A DNA stretch of 8,094 nucleotides from an uncultured Clostridia bacterium (GCA_904397185.1 CAJFOL010000099.1:1-8094); one strand, 5' to 3'; counted from the stretch's first letter, positions 1-7,785 are shown. Notes: generated from the sequence alone by a model not told the origin. Numbers and translations are program-made.

Positions 1-16
1 AATTTTAATAAAAATC

Positions 17-54
17 AAAGAGACTTAAAATTTTTATTCAAGTCTCTTTTTTTT
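17..54 (+). terminator. Intrinsic terminator of a gene left of the window
   Basis: A perfect 10-bp stem (AAAGAGACTT at 17-26 with AAGTCTCTTT at 40-49) encloses a 13-base loop and runs into a T tract (47-54). It reads on the plus strand and would end transcription entering from the left. It therefore separates the operon that starts at 135 from its upstream neighbour. The minus-strand side has a weaker, interrupted T tract, so it is mainly a plus-strand terminator. Confidence 0.85.
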
Positions 55-76
55 GAAATTGCCTTTCCTGTTTTAT

Positions 77-104
77 TTGACATTTTGTTAAAATGTTGTA
101 TAAT
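77..104 (+). promoter_or_regulatory. Sigma-A promoter of the PHP-whiA-dnaE-pfkA operon
   Basis: A perfect -35 box TTGACA (77-82) and a perfect -10 box TATAAT (99-104) are separated by 16 bases. Transcription should start near 111, giving a leader of about 24 bases before the ATG at 135. The leader contains the ribosome binding site GGAGG (126-130) and has no room for a riboswitch or attenuator. It is the only strong promoter I see for the four-gene operon. Confidence 0.88.
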
Positions 105-134
105 AGATTATAAGTTTTACCGTTTGGAGGGTTT

Positions 135-893
135 ATGATTCTTTTCGGAGATTACCATACACATACAAAATATTCACGTCACAATCATGGCAAAGGCACT
201 GTGCTTGAAAATGCATCTGTCGCACAAGACAAAGGCCTTAAGCAGATTGCAATCACCGACCATGGCTTCAATCATTATGCATATGGTGTTCGAAGACGTG
301 ATATACCATCAGTAAAAGAGGACATATTGAATGCCAAAGAGGTTACAGGTGTGGATATTCTGTTAGGAGTGGAGGCAAATCTCATTTCCTCTTCGGGCGA
401 AGTTGACGTAGTAGAACAAGATTTTGAATTTTTGGATATACTTTTGATGGGATATCATAAACTTGTCAAGTTTTCTAGCAAAAAAGATTATTTTAGATTT
501 TTGTTTGCAAACAAGTTTGGCTCGCCGTATGCTCCAAGCAAGGAGCGATTGAACCGTAACACCACTGCCTTTTTGAAGGCTCTTGACAAGTATCCAATTG
601 ACGTAATAACTCACTTGAATTATGGTTGTCCGACCGATACATTGGCTGTGGCAAGGCTTGCCAAAGAAAAGGGTACACTCATTGAACTTAATGGAAAACG
701 TATCAATTTCACCGACCAAGAACTTGAGATAATGGCGAGCGAAGGGGTTAAGTTTATAGTCAATTCGGATGCTCACAGCCCTGACAAAGTGGGCGAGTGC
801 AACAATGCACTTGATACGATATTTAGACTTGGTTTGCCTATTTCTCAGATAGTAAACATTGACAAATTACCAAAATTTGGCAGTAAAAGGTAG
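135..893 (+). CDS. PHP-domain metallophosphatase, YcdX-like
   Basis: This 252-residue protein is a stand-alone PHP-fold hydrolase of the YcdX / histidinol-phosphatase-like group, whose members use a trinuclear metal centre to cleave phosphomonoesters. All nine expected metal ligands can be seen: H8 and H10 (DYHTHT), H16, H43 (ITDHG), E80 (GVEAN), H108 (GYH), H160 (THLN), and D212 and H214 (NSDAH). The length matches E. coli YcdX (about 245 residues). The site should be complete and the enzyme active and cytoplasmic, but its substrate cannot be read from the sequence; histidinol phosphate is one option, although no histidine gene is nearby. The ATG at 135 follows GGAGG (126-130) and lies just before the first metal motif, so the start is secure. 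It is first in the operon, and its stop is 3 bases before whiA. In related clostridia a PHP gene of this type often sits in the rapZ-yvcK-whiA cluster. Confidence 0.9.
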   Translation: MILFGDYHTHTKYSRHNHGKGTVLENASVAQDKGLKQIAITDHGFNHYAYGVRRRDIPSVKEDILNAKEVTGVDILLGVEANLISSSGEVDVVEQDFEFLDILLMGYHKLVKFSSKKDYFRFLFANKFGSPYAPSKERLNRNTTAFLKALDKYPIDVITHLNYGCPTDTLAVARLAKEKGTLIELNGKRINFTDQELEIMASEGVKFIVNSDAHSPDKVGECNNALDTIFRLGLPISQIVNIDKLPKFGSKR

Positions 894-896
894 AAT

Positions 897-1862
897 ATGA
901 GTTTTGCAAAGGATAGTAAACTTCAAATTATAGAAAAGGAGATAGATGATGCAGACTGTGCCATCGCATTTTTGTCGGGACTACTTCATGCTTGTGGAAC
1001 TATAACAAAAAATAGCGAGGGGCTTAGGCTTGATATTGTTACAGATTTCAAAGAGGTTTTTACTTTTGTCAACGATCTTACAAACAAACTTTATGGAAGA
1101 CAACTTAGTCTTGAAATTTCAGATGATTATATAATCAACAAAACGACATATTATAGGATAAAATTCCCTATAGATATATCTATACAACTATTGAAGGACT
1201 GCTCTCTCATCCCGCCAAGCGGAGAACTGTCTTTTGTGAGCGAGATTGATGGTAATTTGGTGGCGGATGATGAGGGAAAGAAAAATTTTATCAAGGGTGC
1301 TTATGTGGGGTGTGCAACTTCAAGCATAAGACTTTCTGAACTTGGGTCTCAACTTCCAACGACAGGTTATCATGTGGAGTTTTCATCACATAAACAGGAA
1401 TTTTTGCAAGGGCTTCAAGGTCTGCTTGAATATTTCAATATAACAAGCAAGATTGTAACTCGTAAAAAACTATTTGTGCTTTACTTGAAGGACAGCGAGG
1501 CGATAAAAGACCTATTGGCACTTGTCGGAGCAGAGCAGTCGGTACTCGACCTTGCTGATGAGATGGCAAAAAGGGATTTACGTAACACAGTCAACAGACA
1601 AGTCAACTGTATCAATGCAAATATCAACAAAACCGTTGAGGCAAGCATCAAGCAAATCCATGCAATAAACTTTATCAACAAGAAGATAGGACTTGAAAGT
1701 TTGCCAGAAGATTTGCAGGAAGTGGCTGTTTTAAGACTTGCCAATCCTCAGGAAAGTATGGATGAACTTTTAAAACTTTCCACCATAAAACTTACTAAGA
1801 GCGGTCTTAACCACAGATTTAGGAGAATAATAAAAATCGCTGATTTACTTAAAGATGATTAA
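897..1862 (+). CDS. whiA: WhiA, sporulation/division regulator
   Basis: WhiA is a DNA-binding protein conserved in Gram-positive bacteria. It controls sporulation genes in actinomycetes and affects cell division and chromosome segregation in Bacillus. The product has 321 residues, the normal length (about 316 in B. subtilis). The N-terminal region (about 1-120) begins with the typical MSF start and a segment like WhiA_N. A degenerate LAGLIDADG homing-endonuclease-like domain follows (about 128-215; FIKGAYVGCATSS at 131-143 is its first helix), and no nuclease function is expected in this family. The C-terminal HTH_WhiA domain (about 222-317) is very well conserved: NTVNRQVNCINANINKT at 230-246, IGLESLPEDLQEVA at 264-277, and the KSGLNHRFRRI segment at 301-311. 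The ATG is preceded by AAAAGG (885-890), which abuts the upstream stop. The dnaE start lies 11 bases after the stop, so all three genes should be co-transcribed. The HPr-like gene often found after whiA is absent. Confidence 0.97.
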   Translation: MSFAKDSKLQIIEKEIDDADCAIAFLSGLLHACGTITKNSEGLRLDIVTDFKEVFTFVNDLTNKLYGRQLSLEISDDYIINKTTYYRIKFPIDISIQLLKDCSLIPPSGELSFVSEIDGNLVADDEGKKNFIKGAYVGCATSSIRLSELGSQLPTTGYHVEFSSHKQEFLQGLQGLLEYFNITSKIVTRKKLFVLYLKDSEAIKDLLALVGAEQSVLDLADEMAKRDLRNTVNRQVNCINANINKTVEASIKQIHAINFINKKIGLESLPEDLQEVAVLRLANPQESMDELLKLSTIKLTKSGLNHRFRRIIKIADLLKDD

Positions 1863-1873
1863 AAGGAGAAAAT

Positions 1874-4800
1874 ATGAAAGAATTTGTGCATCTACATCTT
1901 CATACAGAATTTAGTTTACTTGATGGTCTTGCAAGGATTGATAAACTTGTCGATATTGTCAAAGAACGTGGGTGGCGGGCTGTAGCAATTACCGACCATG
2001 GGAATATGTATGGTGTGATAAAATTCTTTGAGGCTTGTGTCCAAAAGGGGATAAAGCCGATAATAGGTGAGGAGTTTTATATTTGTCATGACAGAAAATC
2101 AAGGACAAACCGTGAAGACACAGGGCATCTTATTCTTCTTGCCAAAAACAATACAGGATATCAAAATCTTTTAAAATTGTCATCTTTTGCATTTTTAGAG
2201 GGTATGTACTACAAGCCAAGGATAGATTACGAACTGCTTGAAAAATACCATGAAGGGATAATCTGCCTCTCTGCCTGTCTTGCAGGACATATTCCGCAGT
2301 GTATATTAAAAAGACAGTATGATGAGGCTGATAAGCATGCCCTTTGGTATAAGAGAGTGTTTGGCGATGATTTTTATCTTGAAATTCAAAATCATAATAT
2401 ACCCGAAGAAAAAGAGGTATTATTAAAATTGACTGAGATGAGCCGTAGGCTTGATATTCCGCTTGTTGCAACAAATGACGTGCATTATTTGAATAAAGAT
2501 GACTATGAACTTCAAGATGTCTTAATGTGTGTGCAACTTGGAAAGACTTATGATGACCCAGATAGGATGAAGTTTGAAACTCAAGAGTTTTATCTTAAAA
2601 CCTATGAAGAAATGCAAGGGGCTTTTCCAGGATATGAGGAAGCACTTGATAGGACGATAGAAATCGCCGATAAGTGTAATGTTTTTATAAAGACCAAGTC
2701 GCTAAGGGAGTCAGCAGAGGGTGGCAATGCCCTCGTTCCAAAAGAGGACCAACTTGGGGCTACCGAAAACTTTATTCCAAAGTATGTGCCAGACACTGGC
2801 GAGTCTTCCTTTGAATTTTTGTCAAGACTTGCATGGGAGGGACTTTATAGAAATTACAAAGAAGTTCCGCAGGAGTATAAAGACCGACTTGAGATGGAAC
2901 TAACCACAATACATAAACTAGGTTATGTTGAGTATTTCTTGATAGTTTGGGATTATATAAACTTTGCAAGACAAAATGACATACCCGTTGGACCAGGCAG
3001 AGGCTCGGGAGCAGGTAGTTTGGTTGCATACTGCTCGGGGATAACTCAGGTAGACCCAATGAAGTATGATTTGTTCTTTGATAGATTTATCAATCCAGAA
3101 CGTGTATCCATGCCCGACTTTGACGTTGACTTTTGTATGGATAGACGAAGGGAAGTCATAGAATATGCCAAGAGAAGATATGGCTCAGACCATGTTTCAA
3201 ACATTGTCACATTTGGTAATATGCAAGCCAAAAATGCGATAAAAGACGTTGCCAGGGTGCTGCGATATCCATACTCAGAAGTGGATAAGATTACAAAAGA
3301 GATTCCACGTAAGCCATTAAAGAAACCACCAGTCCTTGGATACTATTTTGGTCTTACAAGCAAAGATGAAGACAAGAAATTTTTAATTCCCGAACTTCGA
3401 GCCATGTACGATGAGGATATTGAAGTCAAAAGGGTAATCGATATGGCGGTCAAACTCGAGGGTGTTCCAAGAAACGTCTCCATGCATGCGGCTGGGGTAT
3501 TGATTGCACCTGATCCCGTTTTTGACCACGTGCCAATGGCAAAGAGTGGAGATGATGAAATCACTCAGTTTGATATGAACGAACTTGAGCATCTAGGACT
3601 ATTAAAATTCGACTTTTTAGGGCTTCGAACACTAACTGATATCCACGAGGCTGTCAAATACATAAAAGAGATACATGGAGTGGAAATAGACTTTACAAAG
3701 ATGAGTTATGATGACCCAGCAGTGTTTGAACTTATAAGTTCTGGAAATACCGAAGCGGTTTTCCAACTTGAAAGCGGTGGTATGAAGAAGTTCATGATGG
3801 ACTTGCAACCATCATCACTTGAAGATATCATAGCAGGTATCTCACTATATAGACCAGGCCCAATGGACTTTATACCAAAATTTATCAAGGGTAAAAGAGA
3901 ACCTGAGAAGATAGAATATGAAGATCCTTGCCTTGAACCTATTTTAGGGACAACCTATGGATGTATCATCTACCAAGAGCAAGTTATGAAGATTTTCCAG
4001 GTTATGGCTGGCTTTAGTTTGGGTGGGGCTGACAACGTTCGAAGAATCATGTCAAAGAAAAAACCTGAAAAATTACCTCCAGAAAAGAAAAAATTTATCC
4101 ATGGATGGAAGGACCCACTAGGACAGAAAAAAGATATACCAGGAGCGATAGCACTTGGGCATGACGAAAAGGTGGCGGAGAAAGTCTTTGACCAAATGGC
4201 TAAGTTTGCAGGCTATGCTTTCAATAAATCTCATGCTGCAGCCTATGCATATGTGTCATATCAAACGGGTTATTTAAAGGCACACTACGAAGTTGAATAT
4301 CTCACCGCCGTTCTTAACAACAGAATTACAAACATCGATGCGGTAAAAAAGTATACAAATTATGCTCGTAAAGAGGGCTTTAAAATATTGCCACCAGATA
4401 TAAATAAATCTGTTACACTATTTAAAGTAGAAGATGGAAATATCCGTTTTGGGCTTGGTGCACTTCGAAATGTCGGCACAGGACTTATTGATAAGATAGT
4501 GGAAGAACGTGAGAAAGGTGGTGTTTTTAAGAGTTTTGAAGACTTTGTAAGAAGGGTAAGTTCAAATACACTCAATAAAAAATCGCTTGAAAGTTTGATT
4601 TTAAGCGGAGCATTTTCTGAGTTTGGCATTTACCGCTCTCAACTTATGGATGTTTATCCACTTTATATGGAAATGGTAGCCAATGACCGTAAATCTAAAG
4701 CACAAGGTCAATTTTCAATGTTTGACACTTTTGAGGAGATAACTCAATCAGTAAACAATATTACCTTGCCAAATATAAGAGAATACAACAAGGATGCACT

Positions 4801-5512
4801 TTTAAAATATGAGAAAGAGTATGTGGGAATATATCTTTCAGGACACCCACTAGATGATTATTTAAAAAAATATGATTCGTTTAATTTTACCTCAGATATG
4901 ATTGCCGATTTAAAAGTCGACCCTAGTGATATGCAACAATCGGATGATGACGATGAAGGCGGCTCATATTCAGGTATGACAGATTATGGTGATGAAGTAC
5001 AAGAAAGTAATGTTAAAGATGGACAGCAGGTCACTTGTGGGGGGATAATAACAAGTTCTAAGAAGATGAACACCAAGTCAGGGAATATGGCAATATTGAC
5101 AATAGAGGACATCTACGGGACATTTGAGGTAATGCTATTTAATAAAGGTTACGCCAAATATCGTGATATTATAGGTGAAGACAATTTAGTGACAATTAGA
5201 GGAAAATTGTCAATAAGAGAGGGAAAATCTCCAGTTGTAATTGCTGAGACAATAATACCTTGGGAGAAAAAAGAGGAAAATGTTGTCAAACAGGAGACAA
5301 AAAAGGTGTATTTAAGATTTGACACACAGAACGTAGATTTGTATAATAAAGTAAAGAAGATTTCGGCAAGTTATCCAGGGCAGGCTCAAGTAATAATCAA
5401 ATGTACGTCAACAAACAAAGCCTTTTCGTTTAACACAAAGGTCGAAATAAACAACTATCTTACAAATGAATTTATTGGACTGCTTGGCGAAGAAAATGTT
5501 GTAATAAAATAG
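1874..5512 (+). CDS. dnaE: DNA polymerase III alpha subunit (DnaE)
   Basis: This is the catalytic alpha subunit of a bacterial replicase, 1212 residues, full length for a DnaE1-type protein. The order of domains is as follows. An N-terminal PHP domain (about 1-270) shows HLHLHTEFSLLDG, ITDHG, GEEF, H85, C131/C135 and NDVHYL. The palm and fingers (about 300-840) carry the PVGPGRGSGAGS loop (371-382) and PDFDVDF (414-420, catalytic Asp pair). They continue with the third catalytic Asp at 580 in LKFDFLGL, YRPGPMDF (659-666), and FNKSHAAAYA (783-792). A helix-hairpin-helix region (about 840-920), an OB fold (about 1050-1130) and a small C-terminal domain follow. All three polymerase carboxylates are present. 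The PHP metal ligands look intact, unlike in E. coli. An acidic linker (1013-1049, with DDDDE) joins the HhH region to the OB fold. AAGGAG at 1863-1868 places the start. Low-GC Gram-positives usually also have PolC; that gene is not in this window. Confidence 0.98.
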   Translation: MKEFVHLHLHTEFSLLDGLARIDKLVDIVKERGWRAVAITDHGNMYGVIKFFEACVQKGIKPIIGEEFYICHDRKSRTNREDTGHLILLAKNNTGYQNLLKLSSFAFLEGMYYKPRIDYELLEKYHEGIICLSACLAGHIPQCILKRQYDEADKHALWYKRVFGDDFYLEIQNHNIPEEKEVLLKLTEMSRRLDIPLVATNDVHYLNKDDYELQDVLMCVQLGKTYDDPDRMKFETQEFYLKTYEEMQGAFPGYEEALDRTIEIADKCNVFIKTKSLRESAEGGNALVPKEDQLGATENFIPKYVPDTGESSFEFLSRLAWEGLYRNYKEVPQEYKDRLEMELTTIHKLGYVEYFLIVWDYINFARQNDIPVGPGRGSGAGSLVAYCSGITQVDPMKYDLFFDRFINPERVSMPDFDVDFCMDRRREVIEYAKRRYGSDHVSNIVTFGNMQAKNAIKDVARVLRYPYSEVDKITKEIPRKPLKKPPVLGYYFGLTSKDEDKKFLIPELRAMYDEDIEVKRVIDMAVKLEGVPRNVSMHAAGVLIAPDPVFDHVPMAKSGDDEITQFDMNELEHLGLLKFDFLGLRTLTDIHEAVKYIKEIHGVEIDFTKMSYDDPAVFELISSGNTEAVFQLESGGMKKFMMDLQPSSLEDIIAGISLYRPGPMDFIPKFIKGKREPEKIEYEDPCLEPILGTTYGCIIYQEQVMKIFQVMAGFSLGGADNVRRIMSKKKPEKLPPEKKKFIHGWKDPLGQKKDIPGAIALGHDEKVAEKVFDQMAKFAGYAFNKSHAAAYAYVSYQTGYLKAHYEVEYLTAVLNNRITNIDAVKKYTNYARKEGFKILPPDINKSVTLFKVEDGNIRFGLGALRNVGTGLIDKIVEEREKGGVFKSFEDFVRRVSSNTLNKKSLESLILSGAFSEFGIYRSQLMDVYPLYMEMVANDRKSKAQGQFSMFDTFEEITQSVNNITLPNIREYNKDALLKYEKEYVGIYLSGHPLDDYLKKYDSFNFTSDMIADLKVDPSDMQQSDDDDEGGSYSGMTDYGDEVQESNVKDGQQVTCGGIITSSKKMNTKSGNMAILTIEDIYGTFEVMLFNKGYAKYRDIIGEDNLVTIRGKLSIREGKSPVVIAETIIPWEKKEENVVKQETKKVYLRFDTQNVDLYNKVKKISASYPGQAQVIIKCTSTNKAFSFNTKVEINNYLTNEFIGLLGEENVVIK

Positions 5513-5521
5513 GAGAGGAAT

Positions 5522-6409
5522 ATGAGAGTACTTGCTTTAACAAGTGGTGGAGATGCACCAGGAATGAATATGGTCCTAGCATATCTATTTGTAAAGTTTA
5601 AATTTAAATTATACGTGGCACGTGCAGGGTTTAGAGGACTTATCAACAATGATATTACAAAAATAACTGATTTTGAACCATTAAAAAATGCAAAGAAAGC
5701 GGGAAGTTGCATAAAATGTTCTCGCTGTTCTGCTTTTGCAACCGAAGAAGGCTTTGCAAAAGGGCTTGAAAATGCTAAAAGGTTTGATATCATAGTGGTG
5801 CTTGGTGGAAACGGCTCATATAGGGGATGTCAACAACTTGCTGAAAGCGGAGTTAGGACAATATTTATCCCAGCAACTATTGATAATGATGTCGCAAACA
5901 ATGATTATAGTTTAGGCTACCATACTGCAGTGGATGCTTGCGAAAATACAATAAACAATACTATGCCATCTATTGATGCAATGGATCGTTGTGTCATATT
6001 TGAGGTTATGGGTAGACATTGCCCAAGAATTGCCTCCTGTGTCTATCATAAAAGCCAAGCCGACTATCTAATAACCAGCAAAAAGGATATCAATTATCCA
6101 AAGATAGTCGAGATTGTAAAAAATAAACACGAAATTGGACAGGCAAGCTCAATTATTCTTCAAGAAAATATTATAAAAATGCAGACAATAGTGAAAAATA
6201 TTAACAAATTATATCCAGAATTGGAAGTTTGCACTGTCAAAATAGGTCATGTGCAACGAGGAAGTGCTCCAACCTCGATAGAACTAGAGTTTGCAAAAGG
6301 TTTTGCTAGGAAAGCGATAGAGGCAATAACTAAAAAAGATAAGTCTTATGCAATACTTTATCGCCAAAATAAATTTGTGTTAGAGGAATTTAAAGAAGAA
6401 AATAAATAA
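5522..6409 (+). CDS. pfkA: Divergent 6-phosphofructokinase-family protein (PfkA-like)
   Basis: The family is clear: LTSGGDAPGMN at 6-16, GGNGS at 95-99, TIDND at 119-123 with the catalytic base at D121, EVMGR at 161-165, and GHVQRG at 242-247. Canonical PfkA phosphorylates fructose 6-phosphate with ATP in glycolysis. Clostridial genomes commonly place pfkA after dnaE, as here (9-base gap, ribosome binding site AGGAG overlapping the dnaE stop). In an alignment from memory to E. coli PfkA, the catalytic Asp127, Arg72, Arg162, Met169, Arg171, Glu222, His249 and Arg252 are kept. The Mg-binding Asp103 is Asn (N97), Gly124 is Ala (A118), Arg77 and Arg82 near the ATP are lost, and Arg243 of the neighbouring subunit's F6P site appears to be Cys (C237). 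Effector-site Arg21 and Arg54 are also gone. The protein has 295 residues against about 320, mostly missing at the C-terminus. Residues 63-69 form a CxxCxxC motif. It may be a weak or unregulated kinase, may use another donor, or may be a diverged paralogue. The PPi-type signature (Asp at 104, Lys at 124) is absent. Confidence 0.85.
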   Translation: MRVLALTSGGDAPGMNMVLAYLFVKFKFKLYVARAGFRGLINNDITKITDFEPLKNAKKAGSCIKCSRCSAFATEEGFAKGLENAKRFDIIVVLGGNGSYRGCQQLAESGVRTIFIPATIDNDVANNDYSLGYHTAVDACENTINNTMPSIDAMDRCVIFEVMGRHCPRIASCVYHKSQADYLITSKKDINYPKIVEIVKNKHEIGQASSIILQENIIKMQTIVKNINKLYPELEVCTVKIGHVQRGSAPTSIELEFAKGFARKAIEAITKKDKSYAILYRQNKFVLEEFKEENK

Positions 6410-6494
6410 AATAATCAATAATTTGCAAATTTGAAAGTCAAATAAAAACAATAATTTTTTGACTATGTGTTGATACAATCTATATAAAATGATA

Positions 6495-6534
6495 AAAATA
6501 AGGACTGAATTTTTGCTCAATCCTTATTTTTTTT
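6495..6534 (+). terminator. Shared terminator of pfkA and the convergent gene
   Basis: A perfect 10-bp stem (AAAATAAGGA at 6495-6504 with TCCTTATTTT at 6521-6530) continues, after one C/A mismatch, with TGA/TCA pairing (6506-6508 with 6517-6519). The loop has 8 bases. On the plus strand it ends in eight T residues (6527-6534) and closes the operon. On the minus strand it is followed by a TTATTTTTAT-like tract, so it can also serve the convergent gene. Its 3' arm contains the stop codon (6517-6519) and last codons of that gene. Confidence 0.88.
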
Positions 6535-7785
6535 AATAGAATTAATATAATCTTTACGTAATGCATCAATTATTTCATCAAAATTTAGTATTTTCTTGAT
6601 ATCTACAATATTGCTAGGTATATTTTCATGCCCTTCAAGATAAATATCCTTATAAATTACATACCAGTAGACACCATCAACTAAATCTTCTACAAAGTCG
6701 TGATTTGGTTTTAATTTTAATTTTTTTAGTTCACGGATTTCCTGCTCAAAATTCCCGTCTTTTGTCATATTGATTGTGATGGCAGGGTGGTCTAATTTAA
6801 ATAATTCTCCTTTAACTTTGATTTTGTCAGGGAACAGTGTAATTGATAGATAATTTATTTTAATATCTCCGTCAAAAATTTCATCTCTTTTAATTCTAAC
6901 AACATTATCATCGTATCCAGTTACATATTGCATATAAAGAGTTAAAATTTGCTCATTATTATCAAATTTAGGACGTGCTATATGCGAATTTGCCTTTCCA
7001 TCGTATATATTTAAGATTTCGCCAAACACTGCGAGGTTATGGCATAAAATATAATCTCCATTTTGGGGAAATTTACTAAGATAATTTGAGGGCATATAGA
7101 CAATAAATTCGTTGCCCTTGCAAACAAAACCTATTTCATAAAATCTCAGCCCAGTAAATGTATTTATATAAACATTTGCAAAAAGCACTCGTCCAGCAAT
7201 ACCTTTACATATTCCTTGATAATCACTTTTGTCAGATATTATATCTTCCATTGACGTTATTTTTTCATTCAAACTCTCTTCATCTTTAAATAATATTGCA
7301 GAAGTGGTCAAAAAATATGTTGTTGCCAAGTAAAGATTATCTTGTAGTATTTCTACATTATCTAAATTTATTTGGTTGAAATCGCTTTGAAATGGTGGTA
7401 AATTTACATAAGATGAGAGCAGTTTTTCATTATTTTTATTATCAAAATAAGACAAAAGATATTTTTTATCCTCTATTTTATTAATTTTCACCTGATAACG
7501 TGGCAACAATGAAGAATAACTGACAGGCGAAATGTCTTCAACAAACTTTTTTGTATTTGTTGCATTGACCTTTAAAATTAATGATGAGATATTGTTGTTA
7601 TTATAAATTAAATGGTAACTGATATTCCCATCATCAGAATTTTTCATCATAGGGTTATGCCGTTTATTAAAAGAGTTGAGTTTATCAATCATATCTTTAT
7701 TTTTAAATTTAAAACCTAAACACTCCCAAATAATAGGGGTGAAAGGATCAGTTATTTCCATACCATTATTAAAATTAATTATCAT
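6517..7785 (-). CDS. Unrecognised 422-residue protein
   Basis: I do not recognise this protein. The reading frame could extend to an ATG at 7803, but the start at 7785 is preferred. GGAG (7796-7793) lies 7 bases before that ATG, and a TATAAT box occupies 7810-7805, so the upstream ATG would fall at or before the transcription start. The 422-residue product is rich in Asn, Asp, Lys and Ile, has no signal peptide and no clear membrane segment, and is probably cytoplasmic. The most structured part is about 190-258: alternating strands with GRVLFANVYINTFTGLRFYE at 198-217, then a PQNGDYI turn at 240-246 and FGEIL at 254-258. This pattern resembles a small beta-barrel of OB type, but that is inference. 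The C-terminal third (about 295-405) has further predicted strands and ends in a charged helix. Base composition is visibly more AT-rich than in dnaE. It is monocistronic, convergent to the pfkA operon, with its own promoter. Confidence 0.85.
   Translation of the reverse strand: MIINFNNGMEITDPFTPIIWECLGFKFKNKDMIDKLNSFNKRHNPMMKNSDDGNISYHLIYNNNNISSLILKVNATNTKKFVEDISPVSYSSLLPRYQVKINKIEDKKYLLSYFDNKNNEKLLSSYVNLPPFQSDFNQINLDNVEILQDNLYLATTYFLTTSAILFKDEESLNEKITSMEDIISDKSDYQGICKGIAGRVLFANVYINTFTGLRFYEIGFVCKGNEFIVYMPSNYLSKFPQNGDYILCHNLAVFGEILNIYDGKANSHIARPKFDNNEQILTLYMQYVTGYDDNVVRIKRDEIFDGDIKINYLSITLFPDKIKVKGELFKLDHPAITINMTKDGNFEQEIRELKKLKLKPNHDFVEDLVDGVYWYVIYKDIYLEGHENIPSNIVDIKKILNFDEIIDALRKDYINSIKKNKD

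Noticed and set aside
363..776. A 137-codon open frame on the minus strand inside the PHP gene
   Set aside because: It lies opposite a gene with all nine metal ligands, its translation resembles no family, and it has no ribosome binding site that I can see. It is a shadow frame.
897..1862. WhiA as an active LAGLIDADG homing endonuclease
   Set aside because: The gene ends in the conserved WhiA helix-turn-helix domain and sits in the normal chromosomal cluster. The endonuclease-like domain of this family is known to be degenerate and used for regulation.
5522..6409. PfkA-like gene as a frameshifted or truncated pseudogene
   Set aside because: The frame is open from a good ribosome binding site to a stop near its terminator, the catalytic TIDND and GH-QRG motifs are intact, and the DNA after the stop shows no remnant of a longer C-terminus.
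6436..6464. Inverted repeat AGTCAAA / TTTGACT after pfkA
   Set aside because: The 7-bp stem has a 15-base loop and no T tract, and nothing marks it as a terminator or operator. The strong terminator lies just downstream.
6459..6486. Promoter-like pair TTGACT - 16 bases - TATATA on the plus strand after pfkA
   Set aside because: A transcript from it would run only about 40 bases before the terminator at 6495-6534, with no open frame. Such matches are common by chance in AT-rich DNA.
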